In this document: in pieces, positions 54,469 through 62,705 of the stretch
Position numbering within the stretch: position 1 is the stretch's first letter
How the letters are laid out: the number at the start of each line of letters is the position of its first letter
DNA from: a virus
Virus record (IMG/VR): IMGVR_UViG_3300031753_000002
Coordinates: 1 to 64,000 of that record
DNA length: 64,000 nt
Reading direction: 5' to 3' (one strand)
Made by a program: the position numbers and the translations under genes
The notes under the pieces: generated by a model
The model's database searches: none
Told to the model about the DNA's origin: nothing
Seen by the model: the letters and a program-made list of their open reading frames with translations, nothing else

Positions 54469-54870
54469 ATGACCGCCCCGGCCCCGACTGTCAGCATTGT
54501 CAATCTCGCTGTTTTGAACAATGCGTGGTTTCTCCAGTCATTTCGATTCGGAACGACTGGCGACTTGTCGTGGAGTTTTGCACATCAGGAATTCTTGTGC
54601 GACTGGAAGCTCGATCCTACCTCGGCGCTGCCTGACCTTGCACTATCATCTGTGGCCGTCCCGGCCACGATTGTCGTGGATGATCCGATTGCTCGTATTC
54701 TTCATTTCGAGGTCAATGATGAGGTTTTCGATTCGATGACGGCGGCGCCCGATCCAGGCATTCCCTACAATTACGATTTGCTCATGGTCGATTTGACGAC
54801 TGGTGTTCGCATCGCGCTCATGCGCGGCCTGATTTATCTAGTTCAAGGGATAACCATAGAGGACAGCTAA
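54469..54870 (+). CDS. Virion protein, 133 aa
   Basis: Beta-rich with LSWSFAHQEFLCDWKLD and YNYDLLMVDLTTGVRIALMR, the style of phage fibre or lysozyme-inhibitor-like surface proteins that read DLxV..G.R..L. Not precisely recognised. Confidence 0.55.
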   Translation: MTAPAPTVSIVNLAVLNNAWFLQSFRFGTTGDLSWSFAHQEFLCDWKLDPTSALPDLALSSVAVPATIVVDDPIARILHFEVNDEVFDSMTAAPDPGIPYNYDLLMVDLTTGVRIALMRGLIYLVQGITIEDS

Positions 54871-54874
54871 GCGA

Positions 54875-55153
54875 ATGGAAATTACAACTGTTCAAGTTCC
54901 GGTCCCGTCGAGCGCACCGATAGTTGTAGCCGGCGGCGCGGTGTCGCCGACGTTGCCGCCGGTCATAGGCGCGTTGCCTGTTCCAGTCCTCGCGATGGGG
55001 CCGGCCGGATCGCCGGGCGCATCTGGAGCATCGGGCACAACATGGTATGAAGGTTCGGGAGTGCCAAACAACACGTTCGGAATAAATGGTGATTTTTATC
55101 TCGATACATCAACCGGGAATATCTACCAAAAAGCCGTAGGAACTTGGTTCTAA
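54875..55153 (+). CDS. Collagen-like fibre protein, 92 aa
   Basis: Pro/Val-rich start, a short Gly-x-y stretch (GPAGSPGASGASG), then the cap TWYEGSGVPNNTFGINGDFY and GNIYQKAVGTWF, paralogous to the end of the 49657 product. Confidence 0.65.
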   Translation: MEITTVQVPVPSSAPIVVAGGAVSPTLPPVIGALPVPVLAMGPAGSPGASGASGTTWYEGSGVPNNTFGINGDFYLDTSTGNIYQKAVGTWF

Positions 55154-55216
55154 AATGCCCCTAATTTGTAATCTACCGTGAATATCTACTGAAAAGCCGT
55201 AGAAAGTTGGTTCTAA
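55154..55216 (+). repeat. Decayed tandem copy of a gene end
   Basis: After ATGCCCCTAATTTG, this stretch repeats the 3' end of the 54875 gene (AATATCTAC...AAAGCCGTAG...TTGGTTCTAA) with a TGA inside. It looks like the collapsed remains of a second collagen-like gene. Confidence 0.7.
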
Positions 55217-55666
55217 ATGCCTCTGATTGGCAATATACGCGGCGCAAGTGGCGCAAGCGGTGCAGTCGGCGCTGACGGCGAAGACGGAGAGGACGGCCAA
55301 CCCGGACCGGCGGGAGGCGGCGCTACGGGTGCATCCGGCGCCAGCGGCGCGACCGGCGCCAGCGGCGCGACCGGCGCCAGCGGCGCGACCGGCGCCAGCG
55401 GCGCCAGCGGCGCGACCGGCGCGACGGGCGTGGCTGGTACGGCCGGGGCGAGTGGCATTCCGGGACTCGACGGGCAAGACGGAGAGGACGGGTTGCAAGG
55501 TGGCACGGGTGGCGTCGGCGCTACGGGTGCATCCGGCGCCAGCGGCGCGACCGGCGCCAGCGGCGCGACCGGCGCCAGCGGCGCGACCGGCGCGACGGGA
55601 CCAACGTCCTCGTTTATTCTTGCGATGTGTTGTGATCTTGCGAAACTTTGTCCAGGAGGTATATAA
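55217..55666 (+). CDS. Collagen-like protein, 149 aa
   Basis: About 40 Gly-x-y triplets ([13 protein letters not shown] units, [13 protein letters not shown]) cover residues ~9-130. The C-terminus has Cys residues ([10 protein letters not shown]). Likely trimeric virion fibre. The DNA repeats make length variation likely. TAATG junction with the next gene. Confidence 0.7.
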   Translation: MPLIGNIRGASGASGAVGADGEDGEDGQPGPAGGGATGASGASGATGASGATGASGATGASGASGATGATGVAGTAGASGIPGLDGQDGEDGLQGGTGGVGATGASGASGATGASGATGASGATGATGPTSSFILAMCCDLAKLCPGGI

Positions 55667-56091
55667 TGTCTACAACTCCGAATTCTGTAGTTTCTGTTCA
55701 AACCCCAAATCACGGATTAATCCAAATTGCGAATGCGGATGCGCAAGCGCAAAAAACGGTTTATACTGGAGGTTCAAACGGCAGCAAAATTACGAGTTTA
55801 GTTCTTCAATCAACTGATACATCGGCTCGGGATGTTCAGATATCCATTACAAAATCGGGCACGTCTTACCCGCTCGGAACTGTTACTGTTCCGATTGGTG
55901 CTGGTAATTCTGGTACTGTGCCAAGTGTTAATGCGTTGAATAGTTCTCAAATTCCCGGACTTCCTCTTGATAGCGATAATAACCCATATATTTTTCTAGC
56001 TGGCTCTTCTGAAACTTTGACGATTTCAGCACTGACAACTGTCACATCAACTAAATTGATTACTGCAAACGCCTTTGCAGGAGATTTCTAA
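55666..56091 (+). CDS. Surface protein, 141 aa
   Basis: AGGAGG precedes the ATG. Beta-rich, Ser/Thr-rich ([20 protein letters not shown]). First gene of a distinctly lower-GC cassette that runs to about 58020. Confidence 0.6.
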   Translation: MSTTPNSVVSVQTPNHGLIQIANADAQAQKTVYTGGSNGSKITSLVLQSTDTSARDVQISITKSGTSYPLGTVTVPIGAGNSGTVPSVNALNSSQIPGLPLDSDNNPYIFLAGSSETLTISALTTVTSTKLITANAFAGDF

Positions 56092-56092
56092 A

Positions 56093-56869
56093 ATGTTTAC
56101 TATGCCGGGTGGGAAGGTTGTATCTAGACCGCGACTTGGCGTGGTAAAAACCTATGCCGCATCCGTAGACCCGGGAACTGCGAACGACAATACGCAGGGC
56201 TATTCGCCCGGATCGATCGGAGTTAATACTGGAACAGGGCGCGCTTTTATTTGTCGAAGTGCTGCTACAGCCTCGGCTAAATGGGGTGCGCTTGATTCAA
56301 CGAATTTTGATACTTACGCGGCGAACAATTGGTATCCATCCTTTTTTGCTCCACTACCCGTTAACGGGTCAACGCTAGCTACCGGTACATCAAGTTTTTC
56401 TCCGTTCCTTGTTAAGGAGCGATCAACTTGGGGGTCGCTTGGAATCCATATTGGCACTCTAAAAGCGTCGGGTAATCTTCAACTTGCTCTATATAACGAT
56501 TCAGCAAGTCAGCCAAGTACTCTTGTCGATAATACCGCGAGTATTACAACTGGTGCGACTGGATTTGTTTCGGCATCGTTTTCCGGCGGAAATCATACAT
56601 TAGAACCGGGTCTTTATTGGTTTGGTCTCGCTTATGATGCGACTGCCAGCAGTTCAGCGATTTGTGATTCATGGCCAAATATTGCATCATCATTTGTTGC
56701 AGGGTTACTTGGTTCTGCCACAGGAGATACGGTTGCAGGGTTTACTCAATTGCCTACCGGCTGGACTTTTGGTCAGACGTTCGGTACTTGGGCTACTGTC
56801 TCTAGTGCGACGGCGACTACTGTCAAGAACACCCCATTTGGCGTCATGCAAAATGTGAGTAGTCCTTAA
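56093..56869 (+). CDS. Tandem-duplicated surface protein A
   Basis: 258 aa. TYAASVDPGTANDNTQGYSP, FICRSAATASAKW, ERSTWGSLGIHIGTLKASGN and LEPGLYWFGLAYDAT are shared, partly at identical DNA level, with the next gene. Beta-rich, lower GC; likely tail or capsid surface protein, perhaps for receptor contact. Confidence 0.68.
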   Translation: MFTMPGGKVVSRPRLGVVKTYAASVDPGTANDNTQGYSPGSIGVNTGTGRAFICRSAATASAKWGALDSTNFDTYAANNWYPSFFAPLPVNGSTLATGTSSFSPFLVKERSTWGSLGIHIGTLKASGNLQLALYNDSASQPSTLVDNTASITTGATGFVSASFSGGNHTLEPGLYWFGLAYDATASSSAICDSWPNIASSFVAGLLGSATGDTVAGFTQLPTGWTFGQTFGTWATVSSATATTVKNTPFGVMQNVSSP

Positions 56870-56870
56870 A

Positions 56871-57647
56871 ATGTTTACGCTTCCCGCCGGAAAAATTATA
56901 CCTAAACAACAACTTGGTGTATTGAACACCTATGCCGCATCCGTAGACCCGGGAACTGCGAACGACAATACCCAGGGCTATTCGCCCGGATCGATCGGAG
57001 TTAATACTGGAACAGGGTGTGCTTTTATTTGTCGAAGTGCTGCAACAGCCGCCGCTAAATGGGAAGCAATTGGTGCGAATAATTTTGATACCTATCAAGT
57101 GAATAATTGGTATCCATCACTATTTGCACCATTACCTACCAGCGGGACAACGCTAGCCACCGGTACATCGAGTTTTGCACCATTTATCATAAAGGAGCGA
57201 TCAACTTGGGGGTCGCTTGGAATCCATATTGGCACTCTAAAAGCGTCGGGTAATCTTCAACTTGCTCTATATAACGATTCAGCAAGTCAGCCAAGTACTC
57301 TTGTCGATAATACCGCGAGTATTACAACTGGTGCGACTGGATTTGTTTCAGCGGCTTTTTCTAATGGAAATCATCAACTAGAACCAGGTCTTTATTGGTT
57401 TGGTCTCGCTTATGATGCGACTGCCGGCGGTTCAGCCATTTGTAATTCATGGCCAAATGCTACATCGACAATTATTCCAGGATTACTTGGTTCGGCCACT
57501 GGAGATACGGTTGCGCATTCTTCTGCTCTACCTACGGGTTGGACCTTTAACCAGACGTTCGGTACTTGGGGTACTGTCTCTAGTCCGACGGCAATTACTA
57601 CCAAGAATGTGCCATTTGGCGTCCTTCAAAATGTGAGTGTCCCATGA
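56871..57647 (+). CDS. Tandem-duplicated surface protein B
   Basis: 258 aa paralogue of A. Near-identical DNA blocks (about 56933-57050 and 57192-57350) alternate with diverged blocks, which suggests gene conversion or selection for variation in the other parts. Confidence 0.68.
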   Translation: MFTLPAGKIIPKQQLGVLNTYAASVDPGTANDNTQGYSPGSIGVNTGTGCAFICRSAATAAAKWEAIGANNFDTYQVNNWYPSLFAPLPTSGTTLATGTSSFAPFIIKERSTWGSLGIHIGTLKASGNLQLALYNDSASQPSTLVDNTASITTGATGFVSAAFSNGNHQLEPGLYWFGLAYDATAGGSAICNSWPNATSTIIPGLLGSATGDTVAHSSALPTGWTFNQTFGTWGTVSSPTAITTKNVPFGVLQNVSVP

Positions 57648-58021
57648 GTATCAATTATAGACATGACGGTACGATTCTTTTCATCTCCGACGCGGATTCA
57701 ACTGTTACACAGATTGAACCGGCAGGAAAAACGCCAGCGCAGATTTTGGCGGACTATACCACCTTCCAGAATAGTTGGCCTCTTGCGTGGTGGAAAACCT
57801 ATTGGCAGTTACAGCTTGATACGCTTTTAGATAATAATTTTGATTTGAAAGCGTTTATACGCGCAGGTAATTCTACTAGTGTGACAGGAACCCAAGTTGG
57901 AAATTTTTTGGCGACGATAACTGATAATTATCGCTCGTTGCGTGCGTCCATTGCAGCGGCGGCGAGTGTAGCCGCAGTGCAAGCAATTAATATCAACAAT
58001 GGGTGGCCCTCTAATCCGTGA
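57644..58021 (+). CDS. Surface-cassette protein, 125 aa
   Basis: ATGA overlap with gene B. Helical C-terminal half (NYRSLRASIAAAASVAAVQA). End of the lower-GC cassette. Perhaps a chaperone or partner of A and B; not recognised. Confidence 0.55.
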   Translation: MSINYRHDGTILFISDADSTVTQIEPAGKTPAQILADYTTFQNSWPLAWWKTYWQLQLDTLLDNNFDLKAFIRAGNSTSVTGTQVGNFLATITDNYRSLRASIAAAASVAAVQAININNGWPSNP

Positions 58022-58035
58022 AAGAAGAAACCTAA

Positions 58036-58953
58036 ATGACTCAAACCACAATTTTCTGCGTTCAAGACCGCAGTGGGACCTCGGCTCAACTCGTAATGGC
58101 TTCGGCGATGCCTCACCCCATCGCCGTCGGCGACACGGGCGTCTATGCTGGTACGGATTCCGTTGATGACATTGGACAAGGCGTTACCGACACTCCGGTA
58201 TCGCTCGCATTCACGGTTGGGCAGATTCTAGACCCGCTTAACTTTGGCATATACACCAAGGCCGCGTTAGCCTCGGGATGGCCACCGTCCGGCGTCGTAA
58301 CGTGGAAGACTGGAGCTAACACGACCTCACCAAACACATCGTCCATTATTCAGATGGTCCCAGCGAATGCGTATATAACTGTGGCGTTTCTCAAGGAATA
58401 CCATGCGAGCCGAGGTAATGCTCTCGGGTTCCCGCTCACATCGGCTGCGCAAGCGGCCATCGTTCAATCGAGTGATTATATAGACCAGCGTTACCGGTTC
58501 AAGGGCATTAAGCTACTTCAATTTCTTACAAACCCAACGCTCGATCCTATGTTGCCATTTATAGACCCGTGGCTTTCACCTTTCGGGTTTGCGCAGATGA
58601 ATTTTTTCACTCCGAGCACTACGCAGCAACACACAGAATGGCCGCGACAGGGCGTCGTCGATTGGAGTGGAGATTCGGTCTATGACGTGCCCAAGGCTGT
58701 CAAGTTCGCATGCGCCGAGCTTGCCTTTCGAGTCCTCGCCGGCACCATCTTGATGCCGGATTATGATCCAAACGTCTCATCTGGGGGCGGAGTCATTCAA
58801 ACTCGGACAGAAGATGTGGGGCCGATTCGAACAACTTACACGTATGATACCAAATTCGGTCTTGGCTTCTTCCCGGACTTTCCGCAAGTTACCCGGATGC
58901 TGTCCAGCGCGGGCCTTTTGGTCGCGGCCGGCGGCCGGACAATTATCCGCTGA
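58036..58953 (+). CDS. Head-tail connector with DnaT-like domain
   Basis: 305 aa. N-terminal ~110 residues form a beta domain. The C-terminal part (AYITVAFLKEYHASRGNALG, DYIDQRYRFKG, WPRQGVVDWSGDSVYDVP, KAVKFACAELAFRVLAG) matches the phage DnaT-like ssDNA-binding/adaptor family often annotated as head-tail connector. Confidence 0.78.
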   Translation: MTQTTIFCVQDRSGTSAQLVMASAMPHPIAVGDTGVYAGTDSVDDIGQGVTDTPVSLAFTVGQILDPLNFGIYTKAALASGWPPSGVVTWKTGANTTSPNTSSIIQMVPANAYITVAFLKEYHASRGNALGFPLTSAAQAAIVQSSDYIDQRYRFKGIKLLQFLTNPTLDPMLPFIDPWLSPFGFAQMNFFTPSTTQQHTEWPRQGVVDWSGDSVYDVPKAVKFACAELAFRVLAGTILMPDYDPNVSSGGGVIQTRTEDVGPIRTTYTYDTKFGLGFFPDFPQVTRMLSSAGLLVAAGGRTIIR

Positions 58954-58958
58954 CCCGG

Positions 58959-58974
58959 ATAAAAGGCCGGTTGC
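58959..58974 (+). repeat. Interspersed repeat R5
   Basis: ATAAAAGGCCGGTTGC, 25 nt before the ATG at 58999. Confidence 0.65.
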
Positions 58975-58998
58975 GCCATTAACCATATGGGGCTAGAC

Positions 58999-59367
58999 AT
59001 GGCAGGATTCAACTACCTGGGTACACGGGCGACAGCGGACAAGTTGATCAAACGGTTCGGTATGAAGGCAGCCCTTCGCCGAGCCGGCGACACCCCAACG
59101 GATCGTGAGTGCTGGGTATGCATCTATGACTACATGCCGAGCGACAAAGCGACGGCGCTAGCGAACCCGACCGACCGCAAAGTCATCATGTCGGTAGGAC
59201 TAGGCGCGGTGCTCAATGAGCCGCCCGACAACGAGAAGGACCAGCTTGTGACGTTTATCCAGCCGGCAGGCACGGTTCAAAACGAGGTTCTGCCGTTCAC
59301 ATGCCCTCCGAAGCCGTTCGCCCCAGCGGGGGTTAATGTGCTTTGGGAGTTCACCGTTCGGCGTTAA
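58999..59367 (+). CDS. Head closure/completion protein, 122 aa
   Basis: Start at the second Met (an ATG at 58987 is possible). TRATADKLIKRFGMKAALRR and a beta-barrel-like C-terminus fit small head-closure proteins in this genome position. Overlaps the convergent Endo VII gene by 17 nt. Confidence 0.6.
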   Translation: MAGFNYLGTRATADKLIKRFGMKAALRRAGDTPTDRECWVCIYDYMPSDKATALANPTDRKVIMSVGLGAVLNEPPDNEKDQLVTFIQPAGTVQNEVLPFTCPPKPFAPAGVNVLWEFTVRR

Positions 59368-59737
59368 GATAGGAGACCGCGCGCATCAGAGATTCGGCGT
59401 CATCGCCAAGCAGCCCCAAACCGGCATTGCAGTTGCGACAAAGCCATCCTCGAAACCGTCCGGTAACATGGTCATGATCTATGCAAAGCACCGCCCTCTT
59501 GTGGCAAAGCTCGCAACAGCCATCTTCGGGCGGGGAGCGAAGCGTGCTTTCATCGAGCAATGCATGCCCTTCATTAAGGGCACGCCTCTGAATTGCGGCC
59601 ACTCGTATCTTGACTCGGTTTATGGTCTGGTACGTATGATTTTTGGCGCGACCACGGGGCGTCTTCCCGTAGTCGCTTTGGCTCTTTCGAATGCGGTCGG
59701 GATGGCGCGCTTTGTATCGAGTATGCCGTTCGGACAT
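59351..59737 (-). CDS. Endonuclease VII-like gene inserted antisense in the tail operon
   Basis: 128 aa, opposite to all neighbours. CCELCHKRAVLCIDHDHVTG, RFRGWLCRNCNAGLG and GDDAESLMRAVSYL give the full Endo VII set. Basic N-terminus. Its orientation and isolation fit a free-standing homing gene. Confidence 0.87.
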   Translation of the reverse strand: MSERHTRYKARHPDRIRKSQSDYGKTPRGRAKNHTYQTINRVKIRVAAIQRRALNEGHALLDESTLRSPPEDGCCELCHKRAVLCIDHDHVTGRFRGWLCRNCNAGLGLLGDDAESLMRAVSYLNAER

Positions 59738-59775
59738 GCTGCATTCTACATGGTCGGCTTGGGGCGGTCAAGCCG

Positions 59776-60282
59776 ATGACAACAATTCGCGACCGCCGTG
59801 AGGAAATTTTGGAACGACTCGACGCGCTTCTCGCCGGAACGACGATCATGTTGTCGAGTGGAACAATACCAGCCGGGAACTACGTGCACAATCGCAACGA
59901 GCTTCCGGCGTCCTTGGTGCCGGGGATCATTCTTCTGGACGGGGACGAAACGAATGACACCCGCCTAACGCGGGCACCGGGGCTGCAACAGGGTCAAGTG
60001 CCGACGCAGTTGGTCAAGATGACCCCGGAGATTTATGTGGTTCTCGACGTGCGAAAGCCCTTGAACCTCAATGTAGGAGCGGACTTGAACTTGGCGCGAC
60101 GTGTAATCCTGGCGGCCATTCTGCCGGACCCGTCCTTACAGGCCAGTGTGGGCGCCAACGGGAACATCGTGTACGACGGATGCGTCACAGACCTCGCACG
60201 CAACCGCCAAATGCAAGGGCAACTCGGGATAAGCATCACGTTCACTTATCCACTGCTTCCTTGGGAAACTGTCGGCCAATAG
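59776..60282 (+). CDS. Tail terminator-like protein
   Basis: 168 aa. RDRREEILERLDALLAGTTI at the start and a beta-rich core ending LGISITFTYPLLPW suit phage tail completion/terminator proteins, as does the place before the tail tube gene. Confidence 0.65.
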   Translation: MTTIRDRREEILERLDALLAGTTIMLSSGTIPAGNYVHNRNELPASLVPGIILLDGDETNDTRLTRAPGLQQGQVPTQLVKMTPEIYVVLDVRKPLNLNVGADLNLARRVILAAILPDPSLQASVGANGNIVYDGCVTDLARNRQMQGQLGISITFTYPLLPWETVGQ

Positions 60283-60291
60283 GAGTGTTCC

Positions 60292-60861
60292 ATGCCCCAA
60301 AATTCCAATCGGCTTGTAGAGGGCAGCCTTACCAGTCCTAATATCGGAAATTATTACATCGGCAAAGGCGCGGTGTGGATCAAGGTGCTCGGCGAGACCG
60401 TGTTCACGCACGCTGGAAACTGCCCGATATTCGAATTCATGGCGAAGGTCACGCAGCTTGATCACTACAGTTCGATGACCGGCGTCAAGGTAAAAGATTT
60501 CGTGGCCGTGACCGAACTTTCAGGCACGCTGACCATGGTGCTTGAAGAATTGACTGCACGCAATGTCGGCTTCGGATTGCTTGGCCTGCCGTACGGCGGC
60601 CCATCCCCGGCTCAAGAGGAAATCGACATTTTCGCGAATCCGGTCATTTACGCGGCAATTCAGTTCATCGGCGCCAACGATATCGGCCCGGTGTGGACTG
60701 TCCATTTTCCGCTTGTGAAGCTGTCGCCGAACAAGGCCCTCAGCCTAATCGGCAACACGTGGGGTACCGTTGATCTCGAAGGCGACGTGCTCTTTGACCA
60801 CACGACAGGCACCTTCGGACAAGCCTACGTGTCCTTGCCGACCTCGCCGGTCCCGGACTAA
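60292..60861 (+). CDS. Major tail (tube) protein
   Basis: 189 aa. IGNYYIGKGAVWIKVLGETV, FEFMAKVTQLDHYSSMTGVK and VTELSGTLTMVLEELTARNV have the look of tail tube proteins. Polymerises into the non-contractile tube. The gap 60862-61095 holds a CTCGGG/CCCGAG hairpin and no gene. Confidence 0.8.
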   Translation: MPQNSNRLVEGSLTSPNIGNYYIGKGAVWIKVLGETVFTHAGNCPIFEFMAKVTQLDHYSSMTGVKVKDFVAVTELSGTLTMVLEELTARNVGFGLLGLPYGGPSPAQEEIDIFANPVIYAAIQFIGANDIGPVWTVHFPLVKLSPNKALSLIGNTWGTVDLEGDVLFDHTTGTFGQAYVSLPTSPVPD

Positions 60862-61095
60862 ACTAGCGTCTGCGTATATGTTGACGTTATGCGCGTTTTC
60901 GTATAGAGCGAATCATGTCGCGTCGCCATTCGCCCTATTCGCAAGCAGCTTATTCTCGGGCCAAATAGAAAACCCGAGCCATCTTGCATGAATTCCGCAA
61001 GGACGGGTGCGCAACATGCGGGGAGCGCGGTGCGGGCGTTCGATTCGTCCCGCCGGCTCTCCCTTTTATCTGCAACTCCCAAACGAGGCCCCCAA

Positions 61096-61569
61096 ATGGC
61101 AAAGGAACAAGGTCTTAGCTTGCTCGATATCGGCGTTCCTACTGAGCAAATCATGATCGGCAACCGACCCCTGAGAGTGACTGGAATCGCGGCTGAAGAT
61201 GTGTTCGCTCTGTTTCAGCGCTTCCCCGAGGTCCAAGCATTGATCGGAGGCCGCGTGAAGCTTTCCGACTTAGCGACGACAGCCCCCGAGGCTCTCTCCG
61301 CCGTAATCGCGGCCGGCTCCGGAAATCCCGGCGATGAGGCGGCCGAAGCAATTGCCCGCCGCCTCCCGGTCGAAGCACAACTCGATATCCTTGAGGCGAT
61401 CGGGAGGCTCACATTCAAGAGTGGCTTCGGCCCTTTCGTCGAGAGAGTGATAGTTCTCGCCAACGTAGTCGCCTCCGCAAACTTTGGAAGGGCGCCGGAT
61501 ATGAACTCGCCGCCTCAATCGAAGCCCTCATTGCCACCGGATTCGACTACCGAACCGTCTGGTCCTTGA
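61096..61569 (+). CDS. Tail assembly chaperone, short form
   Basis: 157 aa. Helical protein (EDVFALFQRFPEVQALIGG, LDILEAIGRLTF) between tail tube and tape measure, the classic site of gpG. Its last ~25 residues look like off-frame sequence, consistent with a shift into the 61488-61718 frame. Confidence 0.75.
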   Translation: MAKEQGLSLLDIGVPTEQIMIGNRPLRVTGIAAEDVFALFQRFPEVQALIGGRVKLSDLATTAPEALSAVIAAGSGNPGDEAAEAIARRLPVEAQLDILEAIGRLTFKSGFGPFVERVIVLANVVASANFGRAPDMNSPPQSKPSLPPDSTTEPSGP

Positions 61570-61718
61570 CGCCCCGTCAGATTGCTGCATACCTTTTTCT
61601 GTCGGAACGTCGGCGCGAACGCGAGAATTACGCGGCTCTTGCTATCGCCGCGCTAGGGGCAAGTGGGGACGGAAAACAGATTCAGAAGCAGCTTGATGAA
61701 TGGGAAAAACAACAATGA
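61488..61718 (+). CDS. Tail assembly chaperone extension (frameshift product)
   Basis: Frame reading KGAGYELAASIEALIATGFD, VWSLTPRQIAAYLFLSERRR and ending EWEKQQ. It lacks a start codon and lies -1 relative to the short form, so it is probably made by programmed frameshifting as gpGT. The one canonical slip heptamer I see is CCCTTTC at 61431-61437. Confidence 0.68.
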   Translation, partial: KGAGYELAASIEALIATGFDYRTVWSLTPRQIAAYLFLSERRRERENYAALAIAALGASGDGKQIQKQLDEWEKQQ

Positions 61719-62179
61719 CGCGGAGAAAAGTCTGGCCTCGGTTATTGTTCAATGAACACCGATGCGCCGCCCGAAAGCGCGGTATAGATTTTTATTTAAC
61801 ATTCACAGAATGGTGGAAGATTTGGCAGGATTCCGGTCACTGGAACGACCGCGGGATTTACTTAGGACAGTATGTGATGGCGCGGCCCGGAGATTCCGGC
61901 CCTTACGCAATCGAAAATGTGAAGATCATAACCTGTTCTGAAAATCATTCGGAGGGAAATCTAGGACACCACCGCTCTACCCTCGCAATGGCGAAAGCTC
62001 AACAAGGGATGAAGCGCCCACTAAAAGCACGTCAACATATGTCTGAAGCACAACGCCGCCGTTGGGCATCACCTGCGGCTCGACAAGAATCTTCAATAAT
62101 CCAGCGCGGTAAGAAACGATCCGCTGAAACTCGTCAACGAATGGTAGCCGCCTGGGTTGAACGAAGGGCAGCCCTATGA
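61715..62179 (+). CDS. NUMOD3-like homing-endonuclease-type protein
   Basis: 154 aa, ATGA junctions at both ends. N-terminal FNEHRCAARKRGIDFYLTFT, EWWKIWQ, GQYVMARPGDSGPYAIENVK is a small domain common in phage free-standing nuclease-like genes. C-terminal NUMOD3-like repeats (MKRPLKARQHMSEAQRRRW, KKRSAETRQRMVAAW) bind DNA. Nuclease residues are not certain. Confidence 0.65.
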   Translation: MTRRKVWPRLLFNEHRCAARKRGIDFYLTFTEWWKIWQDSGHWNDRGIYLGQYVMARPGDSGPYAIENVKIITCSENHSEGNLGHHRSTLAMAKAQQGMKRPLKARQHMSEAQRRRWASPAARQESSIIQRGKKRSAETRQRMVAAWVERRAAL

Positions 62180-62703
62180 GGTTCATCGTTTCCAAAGCCG
62201 CCGCCCCAAAGTTCAAGCAGAACCTAGCTGGTCTCGCCGACCGTTTTGAACAAGCCCTGATCACGGCCGCCAATATGGCCGCGAGCATGATCGAAGCGGG
62301 CGCTCGCGCCAGCATTGCTCAAGCCGGAAATTTCGGCGGATCATGGATATCGGGATTACAGGTACGGGTCGAAGGGTCGCTCCAAAACATGCGCATAAGC
62401 ATGACCCATGAAGACCCTCGCGTTGCGATCTTCGAAACCGGGGGAGAGATACACGGTAATCCGCTTTTATGGATTCCCATCAGCGGCACCGATGCTGCGG
62501 GCCGATCGGCGTCAAGCTACGGCGGCCTGTATTCCGGCAATCCGCCCGGTCATCCGCCGTTGCTATTCTCTATCAGCGATCGGCAACCAAAGTATTTTGG
62601 TATAAGTCGCGTCATCATCCCGCAAAAATTCTTCTTGCGAGAACGGCAAATGGAGGTCATGAGCAATTTTCGCTCGATCTTCGAAACGGCATTTAGAGGC
62701 TGA
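62176..62703 (+). CDS. Minor tail protein, 175 aa
   Basis: DRFEQALITAANMAASMIEA, FGGSWISGLQVRVEG and FETGGEIHGNPLLWIPI resemble the gp10/DUF-type tail component that follows the chaperones in many siphoviruses. Coupled to the inserted NUMOD gene. Confidence 0.65.
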   Translation: MRFIVSKAAAPKFKQNLAGLADRFEQALITAANMAASMIEAGARASIAQAGNFGGSWISGLQVRVEGSLQNMRISMTHEDPRVAIFETGGEIHGNPLLWIPISGTDAAGRSASSYGGLYSGNPPGHPPLLFSISDRQPKYFGISRVIIPQKFFLRERQMEVMSNFRSIFETAFRG

Positions 62704-62705
62704 TC

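Noticed and set aside
55320-55600. Regular short repeats that could suggest CRISPR or a minisatellite
   Set aside because: They are 9-18 bp in-frame repeats coding Gly-x-y collagen triplets, without unique spacers.
60960-61075. T-arm-like sequence (GGGCG-TTCGATT-CGTCC) before the tail chaperone
   Set aside because: No matching acceptor, D or anticodon arms at the right distances.
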